Source: Eledone cirrhosa (lineage: Eukaryota; Mollusca; Cephalopoda; Octopoda; Eledonidae). Taken from it: a DNA stretch of 64,000 nucleotides. The stretch lies in assembly GCA_964016885.1 (NCBI GenBank), contig OZ024748.1:37773047-37837046 (forward strand), read 5' to 3'. Shown one piece after another: positions 11,986-24,800 of this stretch. Under the pieces are notes generated by a model. The model had not been told where the DNA came from and ran no database searches. It saw nothing but the letters and a program-made list of their open reading frames with translations. Each line of letters opens with the position of its first letter. The first letter of the stretch is position 1. Both the position numbers and the translations under genes were made by a program.

Positions 11986-14900
11986 ATATGAAGAATGTTG
12001 CAAAGGAGGTAAATGTTGTGATTAAAATGAATGAAAAATATAAAGAATGTTGCGAAGGAGGTAACAGTTGTGATTAGAAAGAAGGAAAAATATAAAGAAT
12101 GTTGCGAAGGAGGGAAGAGTGCTGATTAAAAACAAGGAAAAATATAAAGAATGTTGCGAAGGAGGTAAGAGTTGTGATTAAAAACAAGGAAAAATATAAA
12201 AAATGTTGCGAAGGAGGTAAGAGTTGTGATTAAAAAGAAGGGAAAATATAAAGAATGTTGCGAAAGAGGTAAGTTTTGTGATTAAAAATGAGGAAAAATA
12301 TAAAGAATGTTGCGAAGGAGGTAAGAGTGTTGATTAAAAAGAAGGAAAAATATAAAGAATGTTGCGAAGGAGGTAAGTGTTGTGATTAAAAAGAAGGAAA
12401 AATATAAAGAATGTTACGAAGGAGGAAAGCGTTGTGATTAAAAAGAAGGAAAAATATAAAGAATGTTGCGAAGGAGGTAAGTGTTGTGATTAAAAAGAAG
12501 GAAAATATAAAGAATGTTACGAAGGAGGTAAGTGTTGTGATTAAAAAGAAGAAAAAATATAAAGAAATTTACGAAGGATATAAGAGTAGTGATTAAAAAG
12601 AAGGAAAACTATAAAGAATATTGCGAAAGAGGTAAGTGTTGTGATTAAAAAGAAGGAAAAATATAAAGAATGTTGCGAAGGAGGTAAGAGTGTTGATTAA
12701 AAAGAAGGAAAAATAGAAAGAATGTTGTGAAAGAGGTAAGAGTTGTGATTAAAAAGAAGGAAAAATATAAAGAATGTTGCGAAGGAGGTAAGTGTTGAGA
12801 TTAAAAAGAAGGAAAAATATAAAGAATGTTGCGAAGGAGGTAAGAGTTGTGATTAAAAAGAAGGGAAAATATAAAGAATGTTGCGAAAGAGGTAAGTGTT
12901 GTGATTAAAAATGAGGAAAAATATAAAGAATGTGGCGAAGTATGTAAGAGTGTTGATTAAAAAGAAGGAAAAATATAAAGAATGTTGCGAAGGGGGTAAG
13001 TGTTGTGTTTAAAAAAAGGAAAAATATAAAGAAATTTACGAAGGAGGTAAGATTGGTCATATAAAAAGAAGGAAAAATATATAGAATATTGCGAAAGAGG
13101 TAAGTGTTGTGATTAAAAAGAAAGAAAAATATAAAGAATGTTGCGAAGTAGGTAAGAGTGTTGATTAAAAAGAAGGAAAAATATAAAGAATGTTGCGAAG
13201 GAGGCAGTGTTGTGATTAAAAATAAGGAAAAATTTAAAGAATGTTGCGAAGGAGGTAAGAGTTGTGATTAAAAAGAAGAGAAAATATAAAGAATGTTGCG
13301 AAAGAGGTAAGTGTTGTGATTAAAAGGAAGGGAAAATATAAAGAATGTTGTGAAGGAGGTAAGTGTTGTGATTAAAAAGAAGGAAAAACATAAAGAATGC
13401 TGCGAAGGAGGTAAGTGTTGTGATTAAAAGGAAGGGAAAATATAAAGAAAGTTGCCAAGGAGGTAAGGGTGGTGCTTAAAAAGAAAAAAAAATATAAAGA
13501 ATGTTGCGAAGGAGGAAAGAGTGGTGATTAAAAAAAAAGAAAAATATAAAGAATGTTGCGAAGGAGGAAAGTGTTGTGATTAAAAAGAAGGACAAATATA
13601 AAGAATATTGCGAAGGAGGTAAGTGTTGTGATTAAAAGGAAGGAAAAATATAAAGAATGTTGCGAAGGAGGTAATTGTTGCAATTAAAAAGAAAGACAAA
13701 TAGAAAGAATGTTGCGAAGGAGGGAAGTGTTGTGAATAAAAAGAAGGAAAAATATAAAGAATCCTACAAAGGAGGTAAGAGTTGTGTTTAAAAAGAAGGA
13801 AACATTTAAAGAATGTTGCGAAGGAGGTAAGTGTTGTGATTAAAAAGAAGGAAAAATATAAAGAATGTTACGAAGGAGGTAAGTATTGTGATTAAAAAGA
13901 AAGACAAATATGAAGAATGTTGCAAAGGAGGTAAATGTTGTGATTAAAATGAATGAAAAATATAAAGAATGTTGCGAAGGAGGTAACAGTTGTGATTAGA
14001 AAGAAGGAAAAATATAAAGAATGTTGCGAAGGAGGGAAGAGTGCTGATTAAAAACAAGGAAAAATATAAAGAATGTTGCGAAGGAGGTAAGAGTTGTGAT
14101 TAAAAACAAGGAAAAATATAAAAAATGTTGCGAAGGAGGTAAGAGTTGTGATTAAAAAGAAGGGAAAATATAAAGAATGTTGCGAAAGAGGTAAGTTTTG
14201 TGATTAAAAATGAGGAAAAATATAAAGAATGTTGCGAAGGAGGTAAGAGTGTTGATTAAAAACAAGGAAAAATATAAAGAATGTTGCGAAGGAGGTAAGT
14301 GTTGTGATTAAAAAGAAGGAAAAATATAAAGAATGTTACGAAGGAGGAAAGCGTTGTGATTAAAAAGAAGGAAAAATATAAAGAATGTTGCGAAGGAGGT
14401 AAGTGTTGTGATTAAAAAGAAGGAAAATATAAAGAATGTTACGAAGGAGGTAAGTGTTGTGATTAAAAAGAAGAAAAAATATAAAGAAATTTACGAAGGA
14501 GATAAGAGTAGTGATTAAAAAGAAGGAAAACTATAAAGAATATTGCGAAAGAGGTAAGTGTTGTGATTAAAAAGAAGGAAAAATATAAAGAATGTTGCGA
14601 AGGAGGTAAGAGTGTTGATTAAAAAGAAGGAAAAATAGAAAGAATGTTGTGAAAGAGGTAAGAGTTGTGATTAAAAAGAAGGAAAAATATAAAGAATGTT
14701 GCGAAGGAGGTAAGTGTTGAGATTAAAAAGAAGGAAAAATATAAAGAATGTTGCGAAGGAGGTAAGAGTTGTGATTAAAAAGAAGGGAAAATATAAAGAA
14801 TGTTGCGAAAGAGGTAAGTGTTGTGATTAAAAATGAGGAAAAATATAAAGAATGTGGCGAAGTATGTAAGAGTGTTGATTAAAAAGAAGGAAAAATATAA

Positions 14901-16040
14901 AGAATGTTGCGAAGGGGGTAAGTGTTGTGTTTAAAAAAAGGAAAAATATAAAGAAATTTACGAAGGAGGTAAGATTGGTCATATAAAAAGAAGGAAAAAT
15001 ATATAGAATATTGCGAAAGAGGTAAGTGTTGTGATTAAAAAGAAAGAAAAATATAAAGAATGTTGCGAAGTAGGTAAGAGTGTTGATTAAAAAGAAGGAA
15101 AAATATAAAGAATGTTGCGAAGGAGGCAGTGTTGTGATTAAAAATAAGGAAAAATTTAAAGAATGTTGCGAAGGAGGTAAGAGTTGTGATTAAAAAGAAG
15201 AGAAAATATAAAGAATGTTGCGAAAGAGGTAAGTGTTGTGATTAAAAGGAAGGGAAAATATAAAGAATGTTGTGAAGGAGGTAAGTGTTGTGATTAAAAA
15301 GAAGGAAAAACATAAAGAATGCTGCGAAGGAGGTAAGTGTTGTGATTAAAAGGAAGGGAAAATATAAAGAAAGTTGCCAAGGAGGTAAGGGTGGTGCTTA
15401 AAAAGAAAAAAAAATATAAAGAATGTTGCGAAGGAGGAAAGAGTGGTGATTAAAAAAAAAGAAAAATATAAAGAATGTTGCGAAGGAGGAAAGTGTTGTG
15501 ATTAAAAAGAAGGACAAATATAAAGAATATTGCGAAGGAGGTAAGTGTTGTGATTAAAAGGAAGGAAAAATATAAAGAATGTTGCGAAGGAGGTAATTGT
15601 TGCAATTAAAAAGAAAGACAAATAGAAAGAATGTTGCGAAGGAGGGAAGTGTTGTGAATAAAAAGAAGGAAAAATATAAAGAATCCTACAAAGGAGGTAA
15701 GAGTTGTGTTTAAAAAGAAGGAAACATTTAAAGAATGTTGCGAAGGAGGTAAGTGTTGTGATTAAAAAGAAGGAAAAATATAAAGAATGTTACGAAGGAG
15801 GTAAGTATTGTGATTAAAAAGAAAGACAAATATGAAGAATGTTGCAAAGGAGGTAAATGTTGTGATTAAAATGAATGAAAAATATAAAGAATGTTGCGAA
15901 GGAGGTAACAGTTGTGATTAGAAAGAAGGAAAAATATAAAGAATGTTGCGAAGGAGGGAAGAGTGCTGATTAAAAACAAGGAAAAATATAAAGAATGTTG
16001 CGAAGGAGGTAAGAGTTGTGATTAAAAACAAGGAAAAATA
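11890..16040 (+). repeat. HOR block: 1922-bp unit, about 2.2 copies
   Basis: The units run about 11890-13811, 13812-15733, then a partial copy to about 16040. GTATTGTG markers lie at 11961, 13883 and 15805, AAGCG at 12427 and 14349, and GATTGGTC at 13051 and 14973; all are 1922 bp apart (37 monomers minus 2). The core of this unit is the 986-bp unit to the left, and the spacing from that block to the first core here (11077 to 12427) is 1350 bp. GATTGGTC instead of GAGTGGTC marks this block. Confidence 0.88.
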
Positions 16041-17888
16041 TAGAGAATGTTGCGAAGGAGGTAAGAGTTGTGATTAAAAAGAAGAGAAAATATAAAGAAT
16101 GTTGCGAAAGAGGTAATTGTTGTGATTAAAAAGAAGGAAAAATATAGAGAATGTTGCAAAGTCGGTAAGAGTGTTGATTAAAAAGAAGGAAAAATATAAA
16201 GAATGTTGCGAAGGAGGTAAGTGTTGTGATTAAAAAGAAGGAAAAATATAAAGAATGTTACGAAGGAGTAAGAGTTGTGATTAAAAAGATGGAAAAATAT
16301 AAAGAAATTTACGAAGGAGGTAGGCGTGGTGATTAAATAGAATGTAAACTATAAAGAATATTGTGAAGGAGGTATGTGTTGTGTTTAAAAAGAAGGAAAA
16401 ATATAAAGAAATTTACGAAGGAGGTAACAGTGGTGATATAAAAAGAACGAAAAATATAAAGAATATTGCGAAAGAGGTAAGTGTTGTGATTAAAAAGAAG
16501 GAGAAATATAAAGAATGTTACGAAGGAGGTAAGAGTTGTGATTAAAAAGAAGAAAAAGTATAAAGAATGTTGCGAAGGAGGTAGTGTTGTGATTAAAAAG
16601 AAGGAAAAATATAAAAATTGTTTCGAAAGAGGTAAGTGTTGTGATTAAAAAGAAGAAAAATATAAAGAATGTTGCGAAGGAGGTAAGTGTTGTGATTAAA
16701 AATAAGGAAAAATATAAAGAATGTTGCGAAGGAGGTAAGAGTTGTGATTAAAAAGAAGGCATAATATAAAGAATGTTGCGAAGGAGGTAAGTGTTGTGAT
16801 TAAAAGGAAGGAAAAATATAGAGAATGTTGCGAAGGAGGTAAGTGTTGTGATTAAAAAGAAGGAAAAATATAAGGAATGTTGCGAAGGGGGTAAGAGTTG
16901 TGATTAAAAAGAAAGAAAATTATTTAGAATGTTGCGAAGGAGGTAAGAGTGGTGATTAAAAAGAAGGAAAAATATAAAGAATGTTCAGAAGGAGGTAAGT
17001 GTTGTGATTAAAAAGAAGGAAAAATATAAAGAATGTTGCGAAGGAGGTAAGAGTTGTGATTAAAAAGAAGAGAAAATATAAAGAATGTTGCGAAAGAGGT
17101 AAGTGTTGTGATTAAAAAGAAGGAAAAATATAAAGAATGTTGCGAAGTCGGTAAGAGTGTTGATTAAAAAGAAGGAAAAATATAAAGAATGTTACGAAGG
17201 AGGTAAGAGTTGTGATTAAAAAGAAGAAAAAGTATAAAGAATGTTGCGCAGGAGGTAGTGTTGTGATTAAAAAGAAGGAAAAGTATAAATAACGTTGCGA
17301 AGGAGGTAAGTGTTGTGATTAAAAGGAAGGGAAAATATAAAGAATGTTGCGAAGGAGGTAAGAGTTGCGCTTAAAAAGAAGGAAAAATATAAAAAATGTT
17401 GCGAAGGAGGTAAGTGTTGTGATTAAAAAGAAGGAAAATTATAAAGAACGTTGCGAAGGAGGTAAGTGTTGTGATTAAAAGGAAGGGAAAATATAAACTA
17501 TGTTGCGAAGGAGGTAAGAGTTGTGCTTATAAAGAAGGAAAAATATAAAAAATGTTGCGAAGGAGGTCAGTGTTGTGATTAAAAGGAAGGGAAAATATAA
17601 AGAATGTTGCGAAGGAGGTAAGTGTTGTGATTAAAAAAAGGAAAAATATACAGAATGTTGCGAAGGAGGTAAGTGTTGTGATTAAAAAGAATGAAAAATA
17701 TAAAGAATGTTGCGAAGGAGGAAAGTGTTGTGATTAGAAAGAAGGATAAATATAAAAAATGTTGCGAATAAGGTAATTGTTGCAATTAAAAAGAAAGACA
17801 AATATAAAGAATGTTGCGAAGGAGGTAAGAGTTGTGATTAAAAAGAAGGAAAATATAAAGAATGTTGCGAAGGAGGTAAGAGTTGTGA
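16041..17888 (+). repeat. Transition zone of satellite without a clear local HOR
   Basis: These monomers do not form a tandem HOR with either neighbour. Two changes happen here. The left-hand variant TCATATAAAAAG (last seen near 14979) is replaced by TGATATAAAAAG (first seen near 16434), and the GAAAATTATTTAGAATG monomer, common on the right, first appears near 16915. The stretch therefore marks a boundary between two satellite lineages. A monomer group at 17579-17785 recurs at 28151, 30690, 50767, 52050, 55337 and 56165. Confidence 0.65.
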
Positions 17889-18368
17889 TTAAAAAGAATG
17901 AAAAACATAAAGAAACTTACGAAGGAGGTAAGAGTTGTGATTAAAAAGAAGGAAAAATATAAAGAATGTTGCGAAGGAGGTAAGTGATGTGATTAAAAAG
18001 AAGGAAAATTATAAAGAATGTTGCGAAGGAGGTAATTGTTGTGATTAAAAAGATGGAAAAATATAAAGAATGTTACGAAGGAGGTAACAGTGGTGATTAA
18101 AGAGAAGGAAAAATATAAAAATTGTTGCGAAGGAGGTAAGTGTTGTGATTAAAAAGAAGAAAAAATATAAAGAATGTTGCGAAGGAGGTAAGTGTTGTGA
18201 TTAAAAATAAGGAAAAATATAAAGAATGTTGCGAAGGAGGTAAGAGTTGTGATTAAAAAGAAGGAATAATATAAAGAATGTTCCGAAGGATGTAAGTGTT
18301 GTGATTAAAAAGAAGGAAAAATATAGAGAATGTTGCGAAGGAGGCAAGTGTTGTGATTAAAAAGAAGG

Positions 18369-18382
18369 AAAAAAAATATAAA
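18369..18382 (+). repeat. Expanded A-run variant (A8-A9)
   Basis: The usual GGAAAAATATA carries A5; here it is A8, and in the related copies near 20191, 21237 and 23007 it is A9. The run sits in the CGAGAGGGG-marked monomer pair of the 2868-bp block and is one of the few length changes that is not a whole monomer. It fits replication slippage inside an already duplicated unit. Confidence 0.75.
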
Positions 18383-21300
18383 GAATGTTGCGAGAGGGGT
18401 AAGTGTTGTGATTAAAAAGAAGTAAAAGTATAAAGAATGTTGCGAAGTAGGTAAGAGTGTTGATTAAAAAGAAGGAAAATTATAAAGAATGTTGCGAAGG
18501 AGGTAACTGTTGTGATTAAAATGAAGGAAAAATATAAAGAATGTTACGAAGGAGGTAAGAGTTGTGATTAAAAAGAAGGAAAAATATAAAGAAATTTACG
18601 AAGGACGTAAGCGTGGTGATTAAAAAGAAGGTAAACTATAGAGAATGTTACGAAGGAGGTAAGTGTTGTGATTAAAAAGAAGGATAAATATAAGGAAATT
18701 TACGAAGGAGGTAAGAGTGGTGATTAAAAAGAAGGTAAACTATAGAGAATGTTACGAAGGAGGTAACTGTTGTGATTAAAAAGAAGGAAAAATATAAAGA
18801 ATGTTGCGAAGGAGGTCAGTGTTGTGATTAAAAGGAAGGGAAAATATAAAGAATGTTGCGAAGGAGGTAAGTATTGTGATTAAAAATAAGGAAAAACATA
18901 AAGAATGTTGCGAAGGAGGTAAGAGTTGTGATTAAAAAGAAGGAATAATATAAAGAATGTTGCAAAGGAGGTAAGTGTTGTGATTAAAATGAAGGAAAAA
19001 TATAGAGAATGTTGCGAAGGAGGTAAGTGTTGTGATTAAAAAGAAGGAAAAATATAAAGAATGTTGCGAAGTAGGTAAGAGTATTGATTAAAAAGAAGGA
19101 AAAATATAAAGAATGTTGCGAAGGAGGTAAGTGTTGTGATTAAAAAAAAGGAAAAATATACAGAATGTTACGAAGCAGGTAAGTGTTGCGATTTAAAAGA
19201 ATGAAAAATATAAAGAATGTTGCGAAGGAGGAAAGTGGTGTGATTAAAAAGAAGGATAAATATAAAGAATGTTGCGAAGGAGGTAAGAGTTGTGATTAAA
19301 AAGAAGGAAAAATATAAAGAATGTTGCGAAGGAGGTAAGTGTTGTGATTAAAAAGAAGGAAAAATATAAAGAATGTTACGAAGGAGGTAAGAGTGGTGAT
19401 TAAAAAGAAGGAAAAATATAAAGAATGTTGCGAAGGAGGTAAGTGTTGAGATTAAAAAGGAGGAAAAATATAAAAAATGTTGCGAAGTAGGTAAGAGTTG
19501 TGATTAAAAAGAAGAGAAAATATAAAGAATGTTGCGAAAGAGGTAAGTGTTGTGATTAAAAAGAAGGAAAAATATAAAGAATGTTGCGAAGTAGGTAAGA
19601 GTGTTGATTAAAAAGAAGGAAAAATATAAAGAATGTTGCGAAGGAGGTAAGTGTTGTGATTAAAAAGAAGGAAAAATATAAAGAATGTTACGAAGGAGGT
19701 AAGAGTTGTGATTAAAAAGAAGGAAAAATATAAAGAAATTTACGAAGGAGGTAAGCGTGGTGATTAAAAAGAAGGTAAACTATAAGAATATCGTGAAGGA
19801 GGTAAGTGTTGTGTTTAAAAAGAAGGAAATATATAAAGGAATTTACGAAGGAGGTTAGAGTGGTGATATAAAAAGAAGGAAAAATATAAAGAATATTGCG
19901 AAAGAGGTAAGTGCTGTGATTAAAAAGAAGAAAAAGTATAAAGAATGTTGCGAAGGAGGTAGTGTTGTGATTAAAAAGAAGGAAAAATATAAAGAATGTT
20001 ACGAAGGAGGTAAGTGTTGTGATTAAAAGGAAGGATAAATATAAGGAAATTTACGAAGGAGGTAAGAGTGGTGATTAAAAAGAAGGAAAAATATAAAAAT
20101 TGTTGCGAAGGAGGTAAGTGTTGTGATTAAAAAGAAGGAAAAATATAAAGAATGTTGCGAAGGAGGCAAGTGTTGTGATTAAAAAGAAGGAAAAAAAAAT
20201 ATAAAGAATGTTGCGAGAGGGGTAAGTGTTGTGATTAAAAAGAAGTAAAAGTATAAAGAATGTTGCGAAGTAGGTAAGAGTGTTGATTAAAAAGAAGGAA
20301 AATTATAAAGAATGTTGCGAAGGAGGTAACTGTTGTGATTAAAAAGAAGGAAAAATATAAAGAATGTTACGAAGGAGGTAAGAGTTGTGATTAAAAAGAA
20401 GGAAAAATATAAAGAAATTTACGAAGGACGTAAGCGTGGTGATTAAAAAGAAGGTAAACTATAGAGAATGTTACGAAGGAGGTAAGTGTTGTGATTAAAA
20501 AGAAGGATAAATATAAGGAAATTTACGAAGGAGGTAAGAGTGGTGATTAAAAAGAAGGTAAACTATAGAGAATGTTACGAAGGAGGTAACTGTTGTGATT
20601 AAAAAGAAGGAAAAATATAAAGAATGTTGCGAAGGAGGTCAGTGTTGTGATTAAAAGGAAGGGAACATATAAAGAATGTTGCGAAGGAGGTAAGTATTGT
20701 GATTAAAAATAAGGAAAAACATAAAGAATGTTGCGAAGGAGGTAAGAGTTGTGATTAAAAAGAATGAAAAACATAAAGAAACTTACGAAGGAGGTAAGAG
20801 TTGTGATTAAAAAGAAGGAAAAATATAAAGAATGTTGCGAAGGAGGTAAGTGATGTGATTAAAAAGAAGGAAAATTATAAAGAATGTTGCGAAGGAGGTA
20901 ATTGTTGTGATTAAAAAGATGGAAAAATATAAAGAATGTTACGAAGGAGGTAACAGTGGTGATTAAAGAGAAGGAAAAATATAAAAATTGTTGCGAAGGA
21001 GGTAAGTGTTGTGATTAAAAAGAAGAAAAAATATAAAGAATGTTGCGAAGGAGGTAAGTGTTGTGATTAAAAATAAGGAAAAATATAAAGAATGTTGCGA
21101 AGGAGGTAAGAGTTGTGATTAAAAAGAAGGAATAATATAAAGAATGTTCCGAAGGATGTAAGTGTTGTGATTAAAAAGAAGGAAAAATATAGAGAATGTT
21201 GCGAAGGAGGCAAGTGTTGTGATTAAAAAGAAGGAAAAAAAAATATAAAGAATGTTGCGAGAGGGGTAAGTGTTGTGATTAAAAAGAAGTAAAAGTATAA

Positions 21301-21882
21301 AGAATGTTGCGAAGTAGGTAAGAGTGTTGATTAAAAAGAAGGAAAATTATAAAGAATGTTGCGAAGGAGGTAACTGTTGTGATTAAAAAGAAGGAAAAAT
21401 ATAAAGAATGTTACGAAGGAGGTAAGAGTTGTGATTAAAAAGAAGGAAAAATATAAAGAAATTTACGAAGGACGTAAGCGTGGTGATTAAAAAGAAGGTA
21501 AACTATAGAGAATGTTACGAAGGAGGTAAGTGTTGTGATTAAAAAGAAGGATAAATATAAGGAAATTTACGAAGGAGGTAAGAGTGGTGATTAAAAAGAA
21601 GGTAAACTATAGAGAATGTTACGAAGGAGGTAACTGTTGTGATTAAAAAGAAGGAAAAATATAAAGAATGTTGCGAAGGAGGTCAGTGTTGTGATTAAAA
21701 GGAAGGGAAAATATAAAGAATGTTGCGAAGGAGGTAAGTATTGTGATTAAAAATAAGGAAAAACATAAAGAATGTTGCGAAGGAGGTAAGAGTTGTGATT
21801 AAAAAGAAGGAATAATATAAAGAATGTTGCAAAGGAGGTAAGTGTTGTGATTAAAATGAAGGAAAAATATAGAGAATGTTGC

Positions 21883-21934
21883 GAAGGAGGTAAGTGTTGT
21901 GATTAAAAAGAAGGAAAAATATAAAGAATGTTGC
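21883..21934 (+). repeat. Reference copy: perfect consensus 52-bp monomer
   Basis: This copy matches the consensus at all 52 positions and serves as the coordinate reference used here. Position 1 is the G of GAAGGAGG, just after the single C. Sub-elements are GAAGGA at 1-6 and again at 28-33, AGGTAAGT at 6-13, TGTTGTGA at 13-20, A5 tracts at 23-27 and 33-37, a 15-base all-purine run at 23-37, TATAAA at 38-43, and TGTTGC at 47-52 running into GA of the next monomer. The + strand has stops at 9 (TAA), 18 (TGA), 22 (TAA) and 40 (TAA). Because 52 is not a multiple of 3, every + frame is closed within two monomers. The minus strand has one stop per monomer (TTA on + at 21). Confidence 0.95.
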
Positions 21935-24800
21935 GAAGTAGGTAAGAGTATTGATTAAAAAGAAGGAAAAATATAAAGAATGTTGCGAAGGAGGTAAGTG
22001 TTGTGATTAAAAAAAAGGAAAAATATACAGAATGTTACGAAGCAGGTAAGTGTTGCGATTTAAAAGAATGAAAAATATAAAGAATGTTGCGAAGGAGGAA
22101 AGTGGTGTGATTAAAAAGAAGGATAAATATAAAGAATGTTGCGAAGGAGGTAAGAGTTGTGATTAAAAAGAAGGAAAAATATAAAGAATGTTGCGAAGGA
22201 GGTAAGTGTTGTGATTAAAAAGAAGGAAAAATATAAAGAATGTTACGAAGGAGGTAAGAGTGGTGATTAAAAAGAAGGAAAAATATAAAGAATGTTGCGA
22301 AGTAGGTAAGAGTTGTGATTAAAAAGAAGAGAAAATATAAAGAATGTTGCGAAAGAGGTAAGTGTTGTGATTAAAAAGAAGGAAAAATATAAAGAATGTT
22401 GCGAAGTAGGTAAGAGTGTTGATTAAAAAGAAGGAAAAATATAAAGAATGTTGCGAAGGAGGTAAGTGTTGTGATTAAAAAGAAGGAAAAATATAAAGAA
22501 TGTTACGAAGGAGGTAAGAGTTGTGATTAAAAAGAAGGAAAAATATAAAGAAATTTACGAAGGAGGTAAGCGTGGTGATTAAAAAGAAGGTAAACTATAA
22601 GAATATCGTGAAGGAGGTAAGTGTTGTGTTTAAAAAGAAGGAAATATATAAAGGAATTTACGAAGGAGGTTAGAGTGGTGATATAAAAAGAAGGAAAAAT
22701 ATAAAGAATATTGCGAAAGAGGTAAGTGCTGTGATTAAAAAGAAGAAAAAGTATAAAGAATGTTGCGAAGGAGGTAGTGTTGTGATTAAAAAGAAGGAAA
22801 AATATAAAGAATGTTACGAAGGAGGTAAGTGTTGTGATTAAAAGGAAGGATAAATATAAGGAAATTTACGAAGGAGGTAAGAGTGGTGATTAAAAAGAAG
22901 GAAAAATATAAAAATTGTTGCGAAGGAGGTAAGTGTTGTGATTAAAAAGAAGGAAAAATATAAAGAATGTTGCGAAGGAGGCAAGTGTTGTGATTAAAAA
23001 GAAGGAAAAAAAAATATAAAGAATGTTGCGAGAGGGGTAAGTGTTATGATTAAAAAGAAGTAAAAGTATAAAGAATGTTGCGAAGTAGGTAAGAGTGTTG
23101 ATTAAAAAGAAGGAAAATTATAAAGAATGTTGCGAAGGAGGTAACTGTTGTGATTAAAAAGAAGGAAAAATATAAAGAATGTTACGAAGGAGGTAAGAGT
23201 TGTGATTAAAAAGAAGGAAAAATATAAAGAAATTTACGAAGGACGTAAGCGTGGTGATTAAAAAGAAGGTAAACTATAGAGAATGTTACGAAGGAGGTAA
23301 GTGTTGTGATTAAAAAGAAGGATAAATATAAGGAAATTTACGAAGGAGGTAAGAGTGGTGATTAAAAAGAAGGTAAACTATAGAGAATGTTACGAAGGAG
23401 GTAACTGTTGTGATTAAAAAGAAGGAAAAATATAAAGAATGTTGCGAAGGAGGTCAGTGTTGTGATTAAAAGGAAGGGAAAATATAAAGAATGTTGCGAA
23501 GGAGGTAAGTATTGTGATTAAAAATAAGGAAAAACATAAAGAATGTTGCGAAGGAGGTAAGAGTTGTGATTAAAAAGAAGGAATAATATAAAGAATGTTG
23601 CAAAGGAGGTAAGTGTTGTGATTAAAATGAAGGAAAAATATAGAGAATGTTGCGAAGGAGGTAAGTGTTGTGATTAAAAAGAAGGAAAAATATAAAGAAT
23701 GTTGCGAAGTAGGTAAGAGTATTGATTAAAAAGAAGGAAAAATATAAAGAATGTTGCGAAGGGGGTAAGTGTTGTGATTAAAAAAAAGGAAAAATATACA
23801 GAATGTTACGAAGCAGGTAAGTGTTGCGATTTAAAAGAATGAAAAATATAAAGAATGTTGCGAAGGAGGAAAGTGGTGTGATTAAAAAGAAGGATAAATA
23901 TAAAGAATGTTGCGAAGGAGGTAAGAGTTGTGATTAAAAAGAAGGAAAAATATAAAGAATGTTGCGAAGGAGGTAAGTGTTGTGATTAAAAAGAAGGAAA
24001 AATATAAAGAATGTTACGAAGGAGGTAAGAGTGGTGATTAAAAAGAAGGAAAAATATAAAGAATGTTGCGAAGGAGGTAAGTGTTGAGATTAAAAAGGAG
24101 GAAAAATATAAAGAATGTTGCGAAGTAGGTAAGAGTTGTGATTAAAAAGAAGAGAAAATATAAAGAATGTTGCGAAAGAGGTAAGTGTTGTGATTAAAAA
24201 GAAGGAAAAATATAAAGAATGTTGCGAAGTAGGTAAGAGTGTTGATTAAAAAGAAGGAAAAATATAAAGAATGTTGCGAAGGAGGTAAGTGTTGTGATTA
24301 AAAAGAAGGAAAAATATAAAGAATGTTACGAAGGAGGTAAGAGTTGTGATTAAAAAGAAGGAAAAATATAAAGAAATTTACGAAGGAGGTAAGCGTGGTG
24401 ATTAAAAAGAAGGTAAACTATAAGAATATCGTGAAGGAGGTAAGTGTTGTGTTTAAAAAGAAGGAAATATATAAAGGAATTTACGAAGGAGGTTAGAGTG
24501 GTGATATAAAAAGAAGGAAAAATATAAAGAATATTGCGAAAGAGGTAAGTGCTGTGATTAAAAAGAAGAAAAAGTATAAAGAATGTTGCGAAGGAGGTAG
24601 TGTTGTGATTAAAAAGAAGGAAAAATATAAAGAATGTTACGAAGGAGGTAAGTGTTGTGATTAAAAGGAAGGATAAATATAAGGAAATTTACGAAGGAGG
24701 TAAGAGTGGTGATTAAAAAGAAGGAAAAATATAAAAATTGTTGCGAAGGAGGTAAGTGTTGTGATTAAAAAGAAGGAAAAATATAAAGAATGTTGCGAAG

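Larger units (their letters stand above)
17889..24800 (+). repeat. Nested HOR block: 2868-bp unit containing 1823/1770-bp units
   Basis: The CGAGAGGGG marker lies at 18391, 20214, 21259 and 23029, and CGAAGCAGG at 19171, 22038 and 23809. Read in order the block is: P (17889-18390), QR (18391-20213, 1823 bp), partial Q (20214-20756), P again (20757-21258), QR (21259-23028, 1770 bp), QR (23029 to about 24800). The first four pieces total 2868 bp, the distance between P copies. The middle QR lacks one monomer (present near 19432-19484 and again near 24075). GTGCTGTG markers at 19911, 22726 and 24549 (2815 and 1823 bp) agree with this. Confidence 0.85.

Noticed and set aside
16434..16446. TATAAAAAG in the 53-bp variant monomers as TATA-box promoters
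   Set aside because: The extra A makes a good TATA match, but no initiator, gene or other promoter element follows. The variant spreads with HOR copies, so it is noted only as a lineage marker.
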